Shown: piece by piece, positions 1 through 5,781 of the stretch
Layout of the letters: every line of letters begins with the position of its first letter
Position numbering within the stretch: the first letter of the stretch is position 1
NCBI GenBank assembly: GCA_009922295.1
Contig: RFWA01000025.1
Coordinates: 1-15,023 of the forward strand
Direction of reading: 5' to 3'
DNA from: Betaproteobacteria bacterium
Lineage (GTDB): Bacteria; Pseudomonadota; Gammaproteobacteria; Burkholderiales; Burkholderiaceae_C
DNA: 15,023 bases
Made by a program: the position numbers and the translations under genes
Notes under the pieces: generated by a model
What the model saw: only the letters and a program-made list of their open reading frames with translations
Told to the model about the DNA's origin: nothing
Database searches by the model: none

Positions 1-742
1 ATTGCAATTCGCCATTGGCATCGGTGGACTGGGCAATGGCCGCCTGGACTTGGTCTTCGCCCACATAGACATAGGTTTGCCACTTGTTGAAGGGGCTGTT
101 TTGGTTGGCGTTCTGGGTTTTGACGTAGTAGATGGTGGCCAGGTAGCCGTTACCGCCGTTGTCGTACACGGTAAAGGCGGTCGATTTATTGAACGAGGCC
201 GGATTACCGCGGCTGAAGGTTTCGTTGATGACCGCGGCGTCAGCCGGGAAATTCAGGCCCAGGGACACCTTGGACGTCTGTTTGGCTTCGCCGGAGGTTT
301 TTTGGGGAATGGTCAACACCACCCGGTCATTGACGTTGGCGCTGCCGGTTGAGTCCACCGTCGCGGCCATGAGTCGCTGCCCCGCCGAGTTGACCACGTT
401 GAACTGCTCGTTCAGTGAAAACGAGCCATTGCGGGTATAGGATTCGGTGAGACCGTCAGCCGACCGAAGCGGAAAAAAGCCGTCGCCGGTGATGGCCAAG
501 TCCAGCGCGTTGGAAGAGAATGAAATATTGCCCTGGCTGAACTCTTGGCTGACCTGCTTGAGTGACACACCCTGACCCACCGTGCTGGATGCTTTTTGCA
601 GGGGAGAGGTGGCAAAAATGTCGCCGAAGTCCGCCCTTGAGCGCTTGAAACCGGTGGTGCCAACGTTGGATATGTTGTTGGCTGTCACGCCCAGCATGGC
701 AGTAGCTGCATTAAGACCAGTTAGCGAGGTATAAAAAGACAT
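1..742 (-). CDS. flgE: Flagellar hook protein FlgE, N-terminal 247 residues (3' end outside window)
   Basis: FlgE is the building block of the flagellar hook, exported through the flagellar type III apparatus and polymerised under the FlgD cap. Translation from the ATG at 742 begins MSFYTSLTGLNAATAMLGV and continues with NNISNVGTTGFKRSRADF, the N-terminal rod/hook motif shared by axial proteins. A beta-rich hook-domain region with many Asn, Thr and Gly follows. The reading frame is open to the window edge, so the C-terminal axial helix is not visible. An AGGAG Shine-Dalgarno (751-755) lies eight bases before the ATG. The gene follows flgD by 65 bases and probably belongs to the flgBCDE transcript. 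FlgE is preferred over FlgF or FlgG because of its position directly after flgD and its SFYTSLTGL start. Confidence 0.93.
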   Translation of the reverse strand, partial: MSFYTSLTGLNAATAMLGVTANNISNVGTTGFKRSRADFGDIFATSPLQKASSTVGQGVSLKQVSQEFSQGNISFSSNALDLAITGDGFFPLRSADGLTESYTRNGSFSLNEQFNVVNSAGQRLMAATVDSTGSANVNDRVVLTIPQKTSGEAKQTSKVSLGLNFPADAAVINETFSRGNPASFNKSTAFTVYDNGGNGYLATIYYVKTQNANQNSPFNKWQTYVYVGEDQVQAAIAQSTDANGELQ

Positions 743-777
743 GGTTTATTCTCCTGTGAAGCAAATAGTTAGGGTGT

Positions 778-790
778 GATCAGTCTGATC
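778..790. repeat. Perfect palindrome between flgD and flgE
   Basis: GATCAG and CTGATC form perfect 6-bp arms around a single T in the 65-base flgD-flgE gap. No T-run follows on the minus strand, so it is not a standard intrinsic terminator. It might slow transcription, protect mRNA ends or bind a protein; nothing in the sequence decides this. Confidence 0.5.
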
Positions 791-807
791 TTGGGTCAAA
801 GTTAGTG

Positions 808-1533
808 CTAGCCGTCAATGCGCTTGACGTCCGTCAGCTTGATTGACTTGCCGCCCTGGATTTGCAGCAGCATGGACTTGTCGGCCTGTTGGCTGATACC
901 TACGACGGTGGCCAGTGTGCTGACGGTAGGGGTCGTGGTTTTGCCTTGGCTGACTGCGGTAACGGCAAATCGGTAGCTGCCGTCAGGCAGGGTGTTGCCG
1001 GCCTCGTCTTTACCATCCCACCCAAAGCTGAGGTCGCCGGCGGTCTGGCTGCCCGACATGCGGGTCTGGACCAAGACGCCTTTGGAGTCAAAGATTTCGA
1101 GTTTGACGCCCTCGGCCCCGTTGGGCAGGTTAACCACGCCCTGTACCGGCTGACCGCCGATGAGCTGGGCCGGGCCATCGGGCACCGACACTTTCTTGCC
1201 GATCAGGCCCGCGCCGGCGGTGATCTGGTTACCCGACATGCTGTCCACAAATGTGGTCAAGGTGCTAGACATGTTGGTGGTGGCCTCCAACTGGGAGAAC
1301 TGGGCCAACTGCGCCACGAAGGCCTCATTCTTGACGGGGTCCAGTGGATCCTGATTTTTCAGCTGCGTCGTGAACAGCGTCAAAAAGTCTTTTTGTCCCA
1401 TGGCCGGCGCACCGGTGGCGGCAGTGGCCGCCGCCGCTGCCGTGGCGGCAGTGGTCCTGATGCTGGATGGAACCGCAGCGGCCCAGGCGCCATCAGACGG
1501 GACTTTGGACGGCAGGAGGTTGAGATTGGCCAT
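808..1533 (-). CDS. flgD: Flagellar hook cap / hook assembly scaffold FlgD
   Basis: FlgD caps the growing hook and is needed for FlgE polymerisation; it is itself exported and later replaced by FlgK. The 241-residue protein has an Ala/Thr-rich disordered N-terminus. It is followed at about residues 50-80 by the hallmark block FLTLFTTQLKNQDP ... EAFVAQLAQFSQLEA. The C-terminal half (about 105-235) reads as the usual Tudor-like plus FlgD Ig-like fold, with the motif FGWDGKDEAGNTLPDGSYRF near residue 170. Length is normal for the family. The ATG at 1533 is 21 bases after the flgC stop and is preceded by a weak purine-rich site (GAAAGAA). Position between flgC and flgE agrees with the standard order. 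Confidence 0.95.
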   Translation of the reverse strand: MANLNLLPSKVPSDGAWAAAVPSSIRTTAATAAAAATAATGAPAMGQKDFLTLFTTQLKNQDPLDPVKNEAFVAQLAQFSQLEATTNMSSTLTTFVDSMSGNQITAGAGLIGKKVSVPDGPAQLIGGQPVQGVVNLPNGAEGVKLEIFDSKGVLVQTRMSGSQTAGDLSFGWDGKDEAGNTLPDGSYRFAVTAVSQGKTTTPTVSTLATVVGISQQADKSMLLQIQGGKSIKLTDVKRIDG

Positions 1534-1554
1534 GATGTTCTTTCAGAGTTTGTC

Positions 1555-1980
1555 TCAGCTCTTGATGATGTCGAGGGTGCGCGCCATCAATTGGCGCGCA
1601 GTGTTGATCACTTCAACGTTGTTTTGGTAGGAGCGGGAGGCGGCCATCATTTCAACCATCTCGGTCATTTCATTGACGTTGGAGAGGAAGACGTTGCCAT
1701 CTTTGTCAGCCGCCGGGTTGCCGGGGTCAGACATGCGGGCGACTGGCTTGGGGTCGTCGGTGATACGGCTAACCTTGACCCCGCCTGAAAGACCATCGTT
1801 GGCAGCGCCCGTTTGCTGCGCCATGATGGTCTTGAACTCGGTTCGCTTGGCGCGAAAGGCTTCTTTTTCAGAGCCCGCAACTGTCCCGGCGTTAGACAGG
1901 TTGGATGCGGAGGCGTTCATGCGGACGGTTTGCGCATTGAGCGCAGAGCCCGCGATGCCAAACATGTGTTCGAGTGCCAT
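1555..1980 (-). CDS. flgC: Flagellar proximal rod protein FlgC
   Basis: FlgC is one of the proximal rod subunits that cross the periplasm between the MS ring and the distal rod. The 141 residues include the N-terminal axial motif (FGIAGSALNAQTVRMNASASNLSN, about residues 7-30). The C-terminal signature follows at about residues 105-140, with NVNEMTEMVEMMAASRSYQ and then NTARQLMARTLDI. Both helices expected to form the rod coiled coil are present and the length is typical. A GGGGAG Shine-Dalgarno lies just upstream of the ATG, and only three bases separate the gene from the flgB stop. It is therefore co-transcribed and probably translationally coupled with flgB. Confidence 0.96.
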   Translation of the reverse strand: MALEHMFGIAGSALNAQTVRMNASASNLSNAGTVAGSEKEAFRAKRTEFKTIMAQQTGAANDGLSGGVKVSRITDDPKPVARMSDPGNPAADKDGNVFLSNVNEMTEMVEMMAASRSYQNNVEVINTARQLMARTLDIIKS

Positions 1981-1983
1981 GGC

Positions 1984-2367
1984 TTAATCTCCCCGGAGTG
2001 CTTTGCGGATGCCGCTGATGCGGTTTTCCAGAATGCTTAACGTGGTTTGGTAGTCGGCGGCGTACTGGCCAAACTTGGCTTGCTCTACCGGCAGCTCTAC
2101 CGTGTTGCCGTCAAAAGCGACGTTAAAAGGAATGCGGTATTTCAGATCAGCACCGGCGCTGGTTTCTGCCATTTCAATGTGGTTGGCATGTGAGGTCTTC
2201 ATCGCGAACTCTTGGGTATCCTTGAGCAAAGCCTTGAAGTCAAGGTCTTGCGCCTTGAAGTTGGGGGTGTCGGCATTGGCAATGTTGCGCGAGAGCACCT
2301 CCATGCGCTTGTTGCGCATCCCAAGTGCTTTTTCGTGCACGCCCAAGGCCTGATCAATCATGTTCAT
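1984..2367 (-). CDS. flgB: Flagellar proximal rod protein FlgB
   Basis: FlgB forms the base of the flagellar rod and is exported by the flagellar type III machinery. The protein has 127 residues. It contains the family motif RNKRMEVLSRNIANADTPNFKAQDLDF (about residues 18-44), in which NIANADTP is nearly invariant. The C-terminal helix YQTTLSILENRISGIRKAL is also present. The ATG at 2367 has a GGAGTGA Shine-Dalgarno eight bases upstream. It is the first gene of the flgBCDE transcript; a sigma-54-type promoter (2447-2463) would give a leader of about 69 bases. The leader also holds a sigma-28-like promoter on the opposite strand. Confidence 0.96.
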   Translation of the reverse strand: MNMIDQALGVHEKALGMRNKRMEVLSRNIANADTPNFKAQDLDFKALLKDTQEFAMKTSHANHIEMAETSAGADLKYRIPFNVAFDGNTVELPVEQAKFGQYAADYQTTLSILENRISGIRKALRGD

Positions 2368-2384
2368 GGCTCACTCCGATGAAT

Positions 2385-2411
2385 TAAAGTTGGCGGCCCT
2401 GCTGCCGATGT
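2385..2411 (+). promoter_or_regulatory. Sigma-28 (FliA)-type promoter facing away from flgB
   Basis: TAAAGTTG, then exactly 11 bases, then GCCGATGT. Against the FliA consensus TAAAGTTT-N11-GCCGATAA this matches 13 of 16 positions with correct spacing, the best such match I found in the window. Transcription would start near 2418 and run rightward, where no plus-strand gene lies before flgA. The element sits inside the flgB leader, facing the sigma-54 promoter at 2447-2463. The motif is seen directly; activity is inferred. Confidence 0.55.
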
Positions 2412-2446
2412 TCTGGGTGTCAATTCCGGTGGTCATGCGGAACAAC

Positions 2447-2463
2447 TGCAATTTGCATACCAG
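2447..2463 (-). promoter_or_regulatory. Sigma-54-type promoter for flgBCDE
   Basis: Read on the minus strand the site is CTGGTATGCAAATTGCA. It has the GG and GC pairs ten bases apart that define sigma-54 promoters, with TGG at -24 and TTGCA at -12. The start would fall near 2436, about 69 bases before the flgB ATG. Sigma-54 control of hook-basal-body genes is known in polar-flagellated proteobacteria such as Vibrio and Pseudomonas. Confidence 0.6.
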
Positions 2464-2479
2464 CTTGAACCGCTGCCGT

Positions 2480-2491
2480 AGCGAGCTCGCT
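2480..2491. repeat. 12-bp perfect palindrome upstream of the flgB promoter
   Basis: AGCGAGCTCGCT is self-complementary over all 12 bases and lies 17 bases upstream of the sigma-54-type -24 element. Position and symmetry would suit a regulator-binding site, but a chance palindrome in GC-rich DNA is also possible. Confidence 0.35.
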
Positions 2492-2541
2492 GGGCCGCCA
2501 AAATGACGGTGACTACCCGCGGCAACGCGAGGCAGCGATGC

Positions 2542-2571
2542 GGCAAAGCGGCAAATACTTGCCGCTTTGCC
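2542..2571. repeat. Strong 13-bp hairpin downstream of the transglycosylase gene
   Basis: GGCAAAGCGGCAA (2542-2554) and TTGCCGCTTTGCC (2559-2571) are perfect reverse complements around the loop ATAC. It starts 32 bases past the stop of the LysM-transglycosylase gene and may end or stabilise that transcript. There is no T-run on either strand, so a rho-independent terminator in the strict sense is not supported. It would also close a rightward RNA from the sigma-28-type site at about 155 bases. Confidence 0.6.
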
Positions 2572-2602
2572 ATGGCGGGTCAGCTTTGCCGCTGTTCGCA
2601 AT

Positions 2603-3694
2603 TCAATGCTGCTCATTGGCTGCCACCTGGTTGGTTCTGGGTGCTGGCGCGCGCATGGCCGTGGGTAGAAATTGACCCAGACGGGCGGCCGCATTCTGCA
2701 GCAGGCCTTGGCGTATCGACTGGCGGGTGATGGAGGCATCGGTATCGCTGCCGGTGTACAACATCCGCGCCTGTTTGCCACCGATGTCCAGCGCCGCAGT
2801 GACCTGGCGCTCGCTGCGCGAGGCCGGGTTGAGCACGGACAGGTAGAGGTCTTCCAGGCCAGCCGGACCCTGGTTCTTGAGCCCAACGTCACCAAAGTAC
2901 TTGTCCACCAGACTCAGCTGTTTGTGAACACTGAGATCAAGAATGGCCTTGGGGTTGTCGGCATAGCCAGCAGATGCCGCGCCTCGCGCCGGACCATCGC
3001 AGAACTGGATGATCCCGTGGCACCGCTGGTTGCTGGCCCGAGGGTTCATGCCATCGCTTTCCATGAGTGTCATGCGGGCAAAGTCATCGGGTGCAAATCG
3101 ATGCTCTTGCGCCATTTGCAGAATCTTCTCGTACACCGGCACCTTGTCGCTGGCGGGTATGAAGCCCTTGGCAACTGCGCGGTCCAGTGTTTTTTCCAGA
3201 ACAGGGTGGCTGACCGGGGTGGATGTTTTTGGGGTCACTGCGGCCAAAGGTGCCGCAGTAATTTTGCGGGAGTTCAGTGCGGCGGCGGCGGATGTGTCCG
3301 CCAGGGTCTTCGCGGTCGTAGCCGGTACCGGCGCGCGAGCCGTATTGCTTTTGAGGGCCTCTAATTCCTGGTTGATGGGGGTCAAGTCGATGACTTGGCC
3401 GACATGGATCAAGTCTGCGTTACTGATTTTGTTGGCGCTGGCCAATTGCTGGGCCAGTCGGTGCTCGTCTGTTCCGCTGAGCTTGAGGCCTCTGGACTCG
3501 GCCTGGGCGCGCACAATACCCGTGAGGGTGTTGCCATTGCTCACGCTGACCTGGGCGGCTGGTGCCGGCCTGGCTTGTTGCATGGCCTGGGCAAAATTCG
3601 TCGATGGCGGCCGGACCGCTGCGCGGTCGCGAGGACGCTCGGCCAAACCCGGGCTGGCTGCTTGAGGTCTGATGTGCGTGATGTCTCTGGTCAC
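2603..3694 (-). CDS. LysM and lytic transglycosylase (SLT) domain protein, probably flagellum-dedicated
   Basis: Likely cuts peptidoglycan glycan strands to let the rod through the wall. From the GTG at 3694 the protein has 363 residues. The N-terminus is disordered and Pro/Ala/Arg-rich with no signal peptide. A LysM-like domain (about 50-107) has NGNTLTGIVRAQAE and LIHVGQVIDLTP. After an Ala/Thr linker comes an SLT-like domain (about 185-330). Its likely catalytic Glu212 sits in MTLMESDGMNPRAS, followed by GIIQFCDG where classical enzymes have GLMQ. The GTG was chosen because GGAG lies seven bases upstream and because a longer frame to 3928 would run across the flgA promoter. It lies head to head with flgA. 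Missing a Sec signal, it may leave the cell through the flagellar export gate, as FlgJ does. Function by family is fairly sure; dedication to flagella rests on context. Confidence 0.82.
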   Translation of the reverse strand: MTRDITHIRPQAASPGLAERPRDRAAVRPPSTNFAQAMQQARPAPAAQVSVSNGNTLTGIVRAQAESRGLKLSGTDEHRLAQQLASANKISNADLIHVGQVIDLTPINQELEALKSNTARAPVPATTAKTLADTSAAAALNSRKITAAPLAAVTPKTSTPVSHPVLEKTLDRAVAKGFIPASDKVPVYEKILQMAQEHRFAPDDFARMTLMESDGMNPRASNQRCHGIIQFCDGPARGAASAGYADNPKAILDLSVHKQLSLVDKYFGDVGLKNQGPAGLEDLYLSVLNPASRSERQVTAALDIGGKQARMLYTGSDTDASITRQSIRQGLLQNAAARLGQFLPTAMRAPAPRTNQVAANEQH

Positions 3695-3789
3695 CTTGAT
3701 GCTCCAATGGTCAATAGCCCGATTGATGTCAATGAATGTTTTTCTATCACTGGTGCCTCTAATATGCTCGGATCGAGTCGCCACGCTGG

Positions 3790-3805
3790 TGGCATTGTTC
3801 TTGCC
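3790..3805 (+). promoter_or_regulatory. Sigma-54-type promoter for flgA
   Basis: TGGCATTGTTCTTGCC has GG at 3791-3792 and GC at 3803-3804 with ten bases between, a good TGGCA-N-TTGC match. The predicted start is near 3816. This implies that flgA begins downstream of it, which argues against in-frame ATG codons at 3707 and 3764. Confidence 0.55.
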
Positions 3806-3868
3806 TGCTCCTGCCTCGTGCCAAACCAATCTGTCATTTTTCCAACACCACCTGGCTGGATACAGCAA

Positions 3869-4648
3869 TTGCTGTGCCATGCCCTGTTGTCCCTTGCCTT
3901 GACGCTCAGCTGGCCTGCGCTGGCGCAATCAGGATCCAACGCATCGCGTTTGTTGACTGAGGTCGGTGATTGGGTCCAGCAAACACAGGGGCTGACGGCC
4001 AGCGAGTTCAGCTTCGCGCCCATGGACAGCCGTATACAAGCACAAACCTGCGACCGGGCTCTGGTGATGGACTTGCCTTTCGCCTCGCGTGAGACGGTGC
4101 GGGTGCGCTGCCTGGGGTCGCCGCCTTGGCAGTTGTATGTGCGTTTGGTGCTGGATCCCTCTGCCAAGCCGCAGCCGCGCAAGTCAGCGAGCGAGGCCGC
4201 TGGTGTCGCACAAGCGTCGGCATCGGTGCCTTCGGCGGTGAAGGATCCTGCGCCTGCTGCTGCGCTGCGCCGGGTGGTCGTGGCGCGTCAATTGCTGCGT
4301 GCCGGGAGCCTGGTGACGGCAGACATGCTGGTTGAGGTGGATGTGCCTGCCGCAGGTCTGGATGGTCAGGTCTTGCGCACCATCAAAGAAGCTGAAAATG
4401 GTGAGACGGTGCGAGAGATCGCTTCAGGCGTGCCGTTGCGCAGCTATGACTTGCGGCGCGCCGTACTGGTTAAAATGGGTAAGATTGTGCAGTTGACCAT
4501 TTCTCAAGCTGGCGGTTTTTCAATCTCGGCTCGGGTCGAGGCCTTGCAGGATGGTAGATTGGGAGATCAGGTGCGCTTAAAGAACCTGGAGTCGGGCCGA
4601 TTGTTGACTGGGGTGGTGACTGGTCCGAACGCTGCAAGCGGCCTTTAA
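3869..4648 (+). CDS. flgA: Flagellar P-ring assembly chaperone FlgA
   Basis: FlgA is a periplasmic chaperone for assembly of the P ring around the rod. The mature part carries a SAF domain: RRVVVARQLLRAGSLVTADML (about residues 134-154), then VREIASGVPLRSYDL and the C-terminal half with VKMGKIVQLTISQAGGFSIS and LESGRLLTGVV. These are family hallmarks. A hydrophobic signal (LLSLALTLSWPALAQ) opens the protein. The start is uncertain: no ATG lies close to the signal. TTG at 3869 gives 259 residues, a usual length, with a weak GGA eight bases upstream. GTG at 3818 and ATG at 3764 are in frame alternatives, the latter upstream of the predicted transcription start. Two Cys (C61, C81) could form a disulfide. 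It is divergent from the transglycosylase gene and 97 bases ahead of flgM. Confidence 0.9.
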   Translation: MLCHALLSLALTLSWPALAQSGSNASRLLTEVGDWVQQTQGLTASEFSFAPMDSRIQAQTCDRALVMDLPFASRETVRVRCLGSPPWQLYVRLVLDPSAKPQPRKSASEAAGVAQASASVPSAVKDPAPAAALRRVVVARQLLRAGSLVTADMLVEVDVPAAGLDGQVLRTIKEAENGETVREIASGVPLRSYDLRRAVLVKMGKIVQLTISQAGGFSISARVEALQDGRLGDQVRLKNLESGRLLTGVVTGPNAASGL

Positions 4649-4669
4649 AAAATTTTTTCTGAAAAATGC

Positions 4670-4696
4670 TCAAGTTATTTCTGATGGCGCCGATTC
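4670..4696 (+). promoter_or_regulatory. Sigma-28 (FliA)-type promoter for flgM-flgN
   Basis: TCAAGTTA, 11 bases, then GCCGATTC, which is 12 of 16 against the FliA consensus with exact spacing. The predicted start near 4703 leaves a leader of about 43 bases before the flgM ATG. A FliA promoter on flgM is the classic feedback arrangement. Just upstream are a small CGCT/AGCG hairpin (4630-4640) and the A6T6 tract at 4647-4658, which could weakly end flgA transcripts. Confidence 0.7.
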
Positions 4697-4745
4697 ATGT
4701 AATGAGAAATCGTAACGGCCCCGAAGTTTACAAAGCGAGCACACC

Positions 4746-5075
4746 ATGAGCGACGCAATCCCGATCCAACCCCGTCCGGTTCAGGCTGATGCCTTGTACC
4801 GGAAGCCAGTCGATAAGCCTGAGAAAACGGCTGACGTGGCAGCCGCGCCAGCACCGCAGGTCGCGGTGCCGCCTAGTCGTACGCCGCTTGCACAGGACGC
4901 CGGTGCCAGTGTGGCAGGCTCTGAAGAGTTGAAGGCTCGAATCAAGCAGGAGCCCGAATTTGACCGCGCCAAAGTGGATGCTATCCGCGAAGCGATCAAA
5001 CACGGACAGTATCCCCTTGACCCTCGCCGTATTGCTGAGAGCTTCGTGGCAATCGAACAGATGATCAGTGATTGA
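4746..5075 (+). CDS. flgM: Anti-sigma-28 factor FlgM
   Basis: FlgM holds sigma-28 (FliA) inactive until the hook is complete, then is exported through the flagellum. The 109-residue protein has a Pro/Ala-rich disordered N-terminus. Its conserved C-terminal sigma-binding region (about residues 60-108) reads ELKARIKQEPEFDRAKVD and then AIKHGQYPLDPRRIAESFV. The GQY-DP-IA pattern is diagnostic. The length is normal. The ribosome site is weak (AAGCGAG). It has a sigma-28-type promoter 50 bases upstream, separate from the flgA promoter, so it can be autoregulated. The stop overlaps the flgN start by eight bases. Confidence 0.96.
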   Translation: MSDAIPIQPRPVQADALYRKPVDKPEKTADVAAAPAPQVAVPPSRTPLAQDAGASVAGSEELKARIKQEPEFDRAKVDAIREAIKHGQYPLDPRRIAESFVAIEQMISD

Positions 5076-5478
5076 CCTGGGTAACGTTTTGAATCAAGCC
5101 CTGAATCAAGCCAAGGAATTTGCCACGCAGCTGGCGCATATCCTCGAACTGGAGTTCCAAGCGCTGCGTGACCAGGCGCTGGACCAGTTCGAGCAATTGC
5201 AGCTTGTCAAAAACGAGCTCTTGCATGAAATTAGCACTCTGGCGCCCGGTGCTGAAGAACTGCAAACACTGCCGGAGTGGCAGGATTTCCGGGAGACGAT
5301 GCTGATTTGTCGCGATTTTCATCGGCGAAATGCGCTCCTCATGAATCGCAAACTGGACGCGATCAGGGGCACCCTTGACAGCCTGCGGCTGAATGACACG
5401 GCAAGCTCTGTGGAAGTGTATGACCGCCTCGGCCTCATTTCGCGTTTTTCACGACACAACGCCTACAGCGACGCCTGA
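5068..5478 (+). CDS. flgN: Flagellar export chaperone FlgN
   Basis: FlgN binds the hook-associated proteins FlgK and FlgL in the cytoplasm and delivers them to the export gate. The predicted protein has 136 residues and is almost wholly helical. It has an amphipathic region at 20-60 (LAHILELEFQALRDQALDQF). The ending SSVEVYDRLGLISRFSRHNAYSDA contains the family-typical VEVYD and YSDA. It starts at GTG 5068, inside the end of flgM, giving an 8-base overlap and translational coupling. There is no better in-frame ATG near the expected N-terminus. The stop TGA touches the stop of the convergent FlhB-like gene directly. Confidence 0.92.
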   Translation: MIDLGNVLNQALNQAKEFATQLAHILELEFQALRDQALDQFEQLQLVKNELLHEISTLAPGAEELQTLPEWQDFRETMLICRDFHRRNALLMNRKLDAIRGTLDSLRLNDTASSVEVYDRLGLISRFSRHNAYSDA

Positions 5479-5481
5479 TCA
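5476..5481. other. TGATCA shared as stop codons of two convergent genes
   Basis: The palindrome TGATCA supplies the TGA of flgN on the plus strand and the TGA of the FlhB-like gene on the minus strand. There is no intergenic base and no terminator hairpin between the two, so each transcript must run into the other gene. Confidence 0.95.
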
Positions 5482-5781
5482 GGACCCTTCGCCACCCGTC
5501 GTCACCCCCGCCGCCTTTTCGTCCCCTGGCCGCATGTCCTTGAGCCAGTAGACCCATGACAGTATGACCGAGACGACTCGGTAGAGCTCAGGCGGAATCT
5601 CTTCATCCACATTGAGCCGGCACAACAGCGCAAGCAATTCCGGGTCCTGGGTGATGTACACGCCATTTCGACGGGCTTGGGCAATCATCTCCAGCGCTAA
5701 TTCACCTTCGCCCTTGGCGGTCACCACCGGAGCGGTGTTGAGGCCGTATTCAAGGGCGACGGCTTGTGGCGTGCGGCTCAT
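5479..5781 (-). CDS. Stand-alone FlhB C-terminal-domain protein (FlhB/EscU/YscU/HrcU family)
   Basis: The 100 residues match the cytoplasmic C-terminal (CCD) part of the export switch FlhB. Features are AVALEYG, APVVTAKGEGELALEMIAQA, GVYITQDPELLALL, then IPPELYRVVSVILSWVYWL. It has no membrane part, and the autocleavage NPTH of full FlhB is absent because the chain starts just after that point. Such single-domain paralogues are known, for example HP1575 of Helicobacter pylori and YlqH of Bacillus subtilis. HP1575 can stand in for the missing C-terminal domain of FlhB. The start overlaps the stop of the FliK-like gene (ATGA), the same pairing as ylqG-ylqH in Bacillus. It probably acts at the export gate with or instead of FlhB's own C-terminal domain. 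Confidence 0.9.
   Translation of the reverse strand: MSRTPQAVALEYGLNTAPVVTAKGEGELALEMIAQARRNGVYITQDPELLALLCRLNVDEEIPPELYRVVSVILSWVYWLKDMRPGDEKAAGVTTGGEGS

Noticed and set aside
862..1788. 308-codon plus-strand open frame opposite flgD and flgC
   Set aside because: It is a shadow: the minus strand encodes clear FlgD and FlgC in the same interval, and the plus product has no domain, signal or ribosome site.
2672..3364. 230-codon plus-strand frame opposite the transglycosylase gene
   Set aside because: Antisense to a recognisable LysM/SLT protein; no recognisable motif. It does lie downstream of the sigma-28-type site, but the gap and lack of a ribosome site argue against translation.
3814..3826. 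TTTGGCACGAGG on the minus strand as a sigma-54 promoter for the transglycosylase gene
   Set aside because: The -24 half looks good but no GC pair occurs ten bases on and there is no TTGC.
3395..3868. Long upstream extension of the flgA frame
   Set aside because: It overlaps the oppositely oriented transglycosylase gene, precedes the sigma-54-type promoter and would bury the signal peptide.
3695..3928. 78-codon N-terminal extension of the transglycosylase
   Set aside because: It would overlap the flgA promoter and signal region, shows no signal peptide, and the GTG at 3694 has a good ribosome site.
4647..4658. A6T6 tract after flgA as an intrinsic terminator
   Set aside because: Only a 4-bp GC stem (4630-4640) precedes it and is offset by six bases; at best a weak terminator, so not listed separately.
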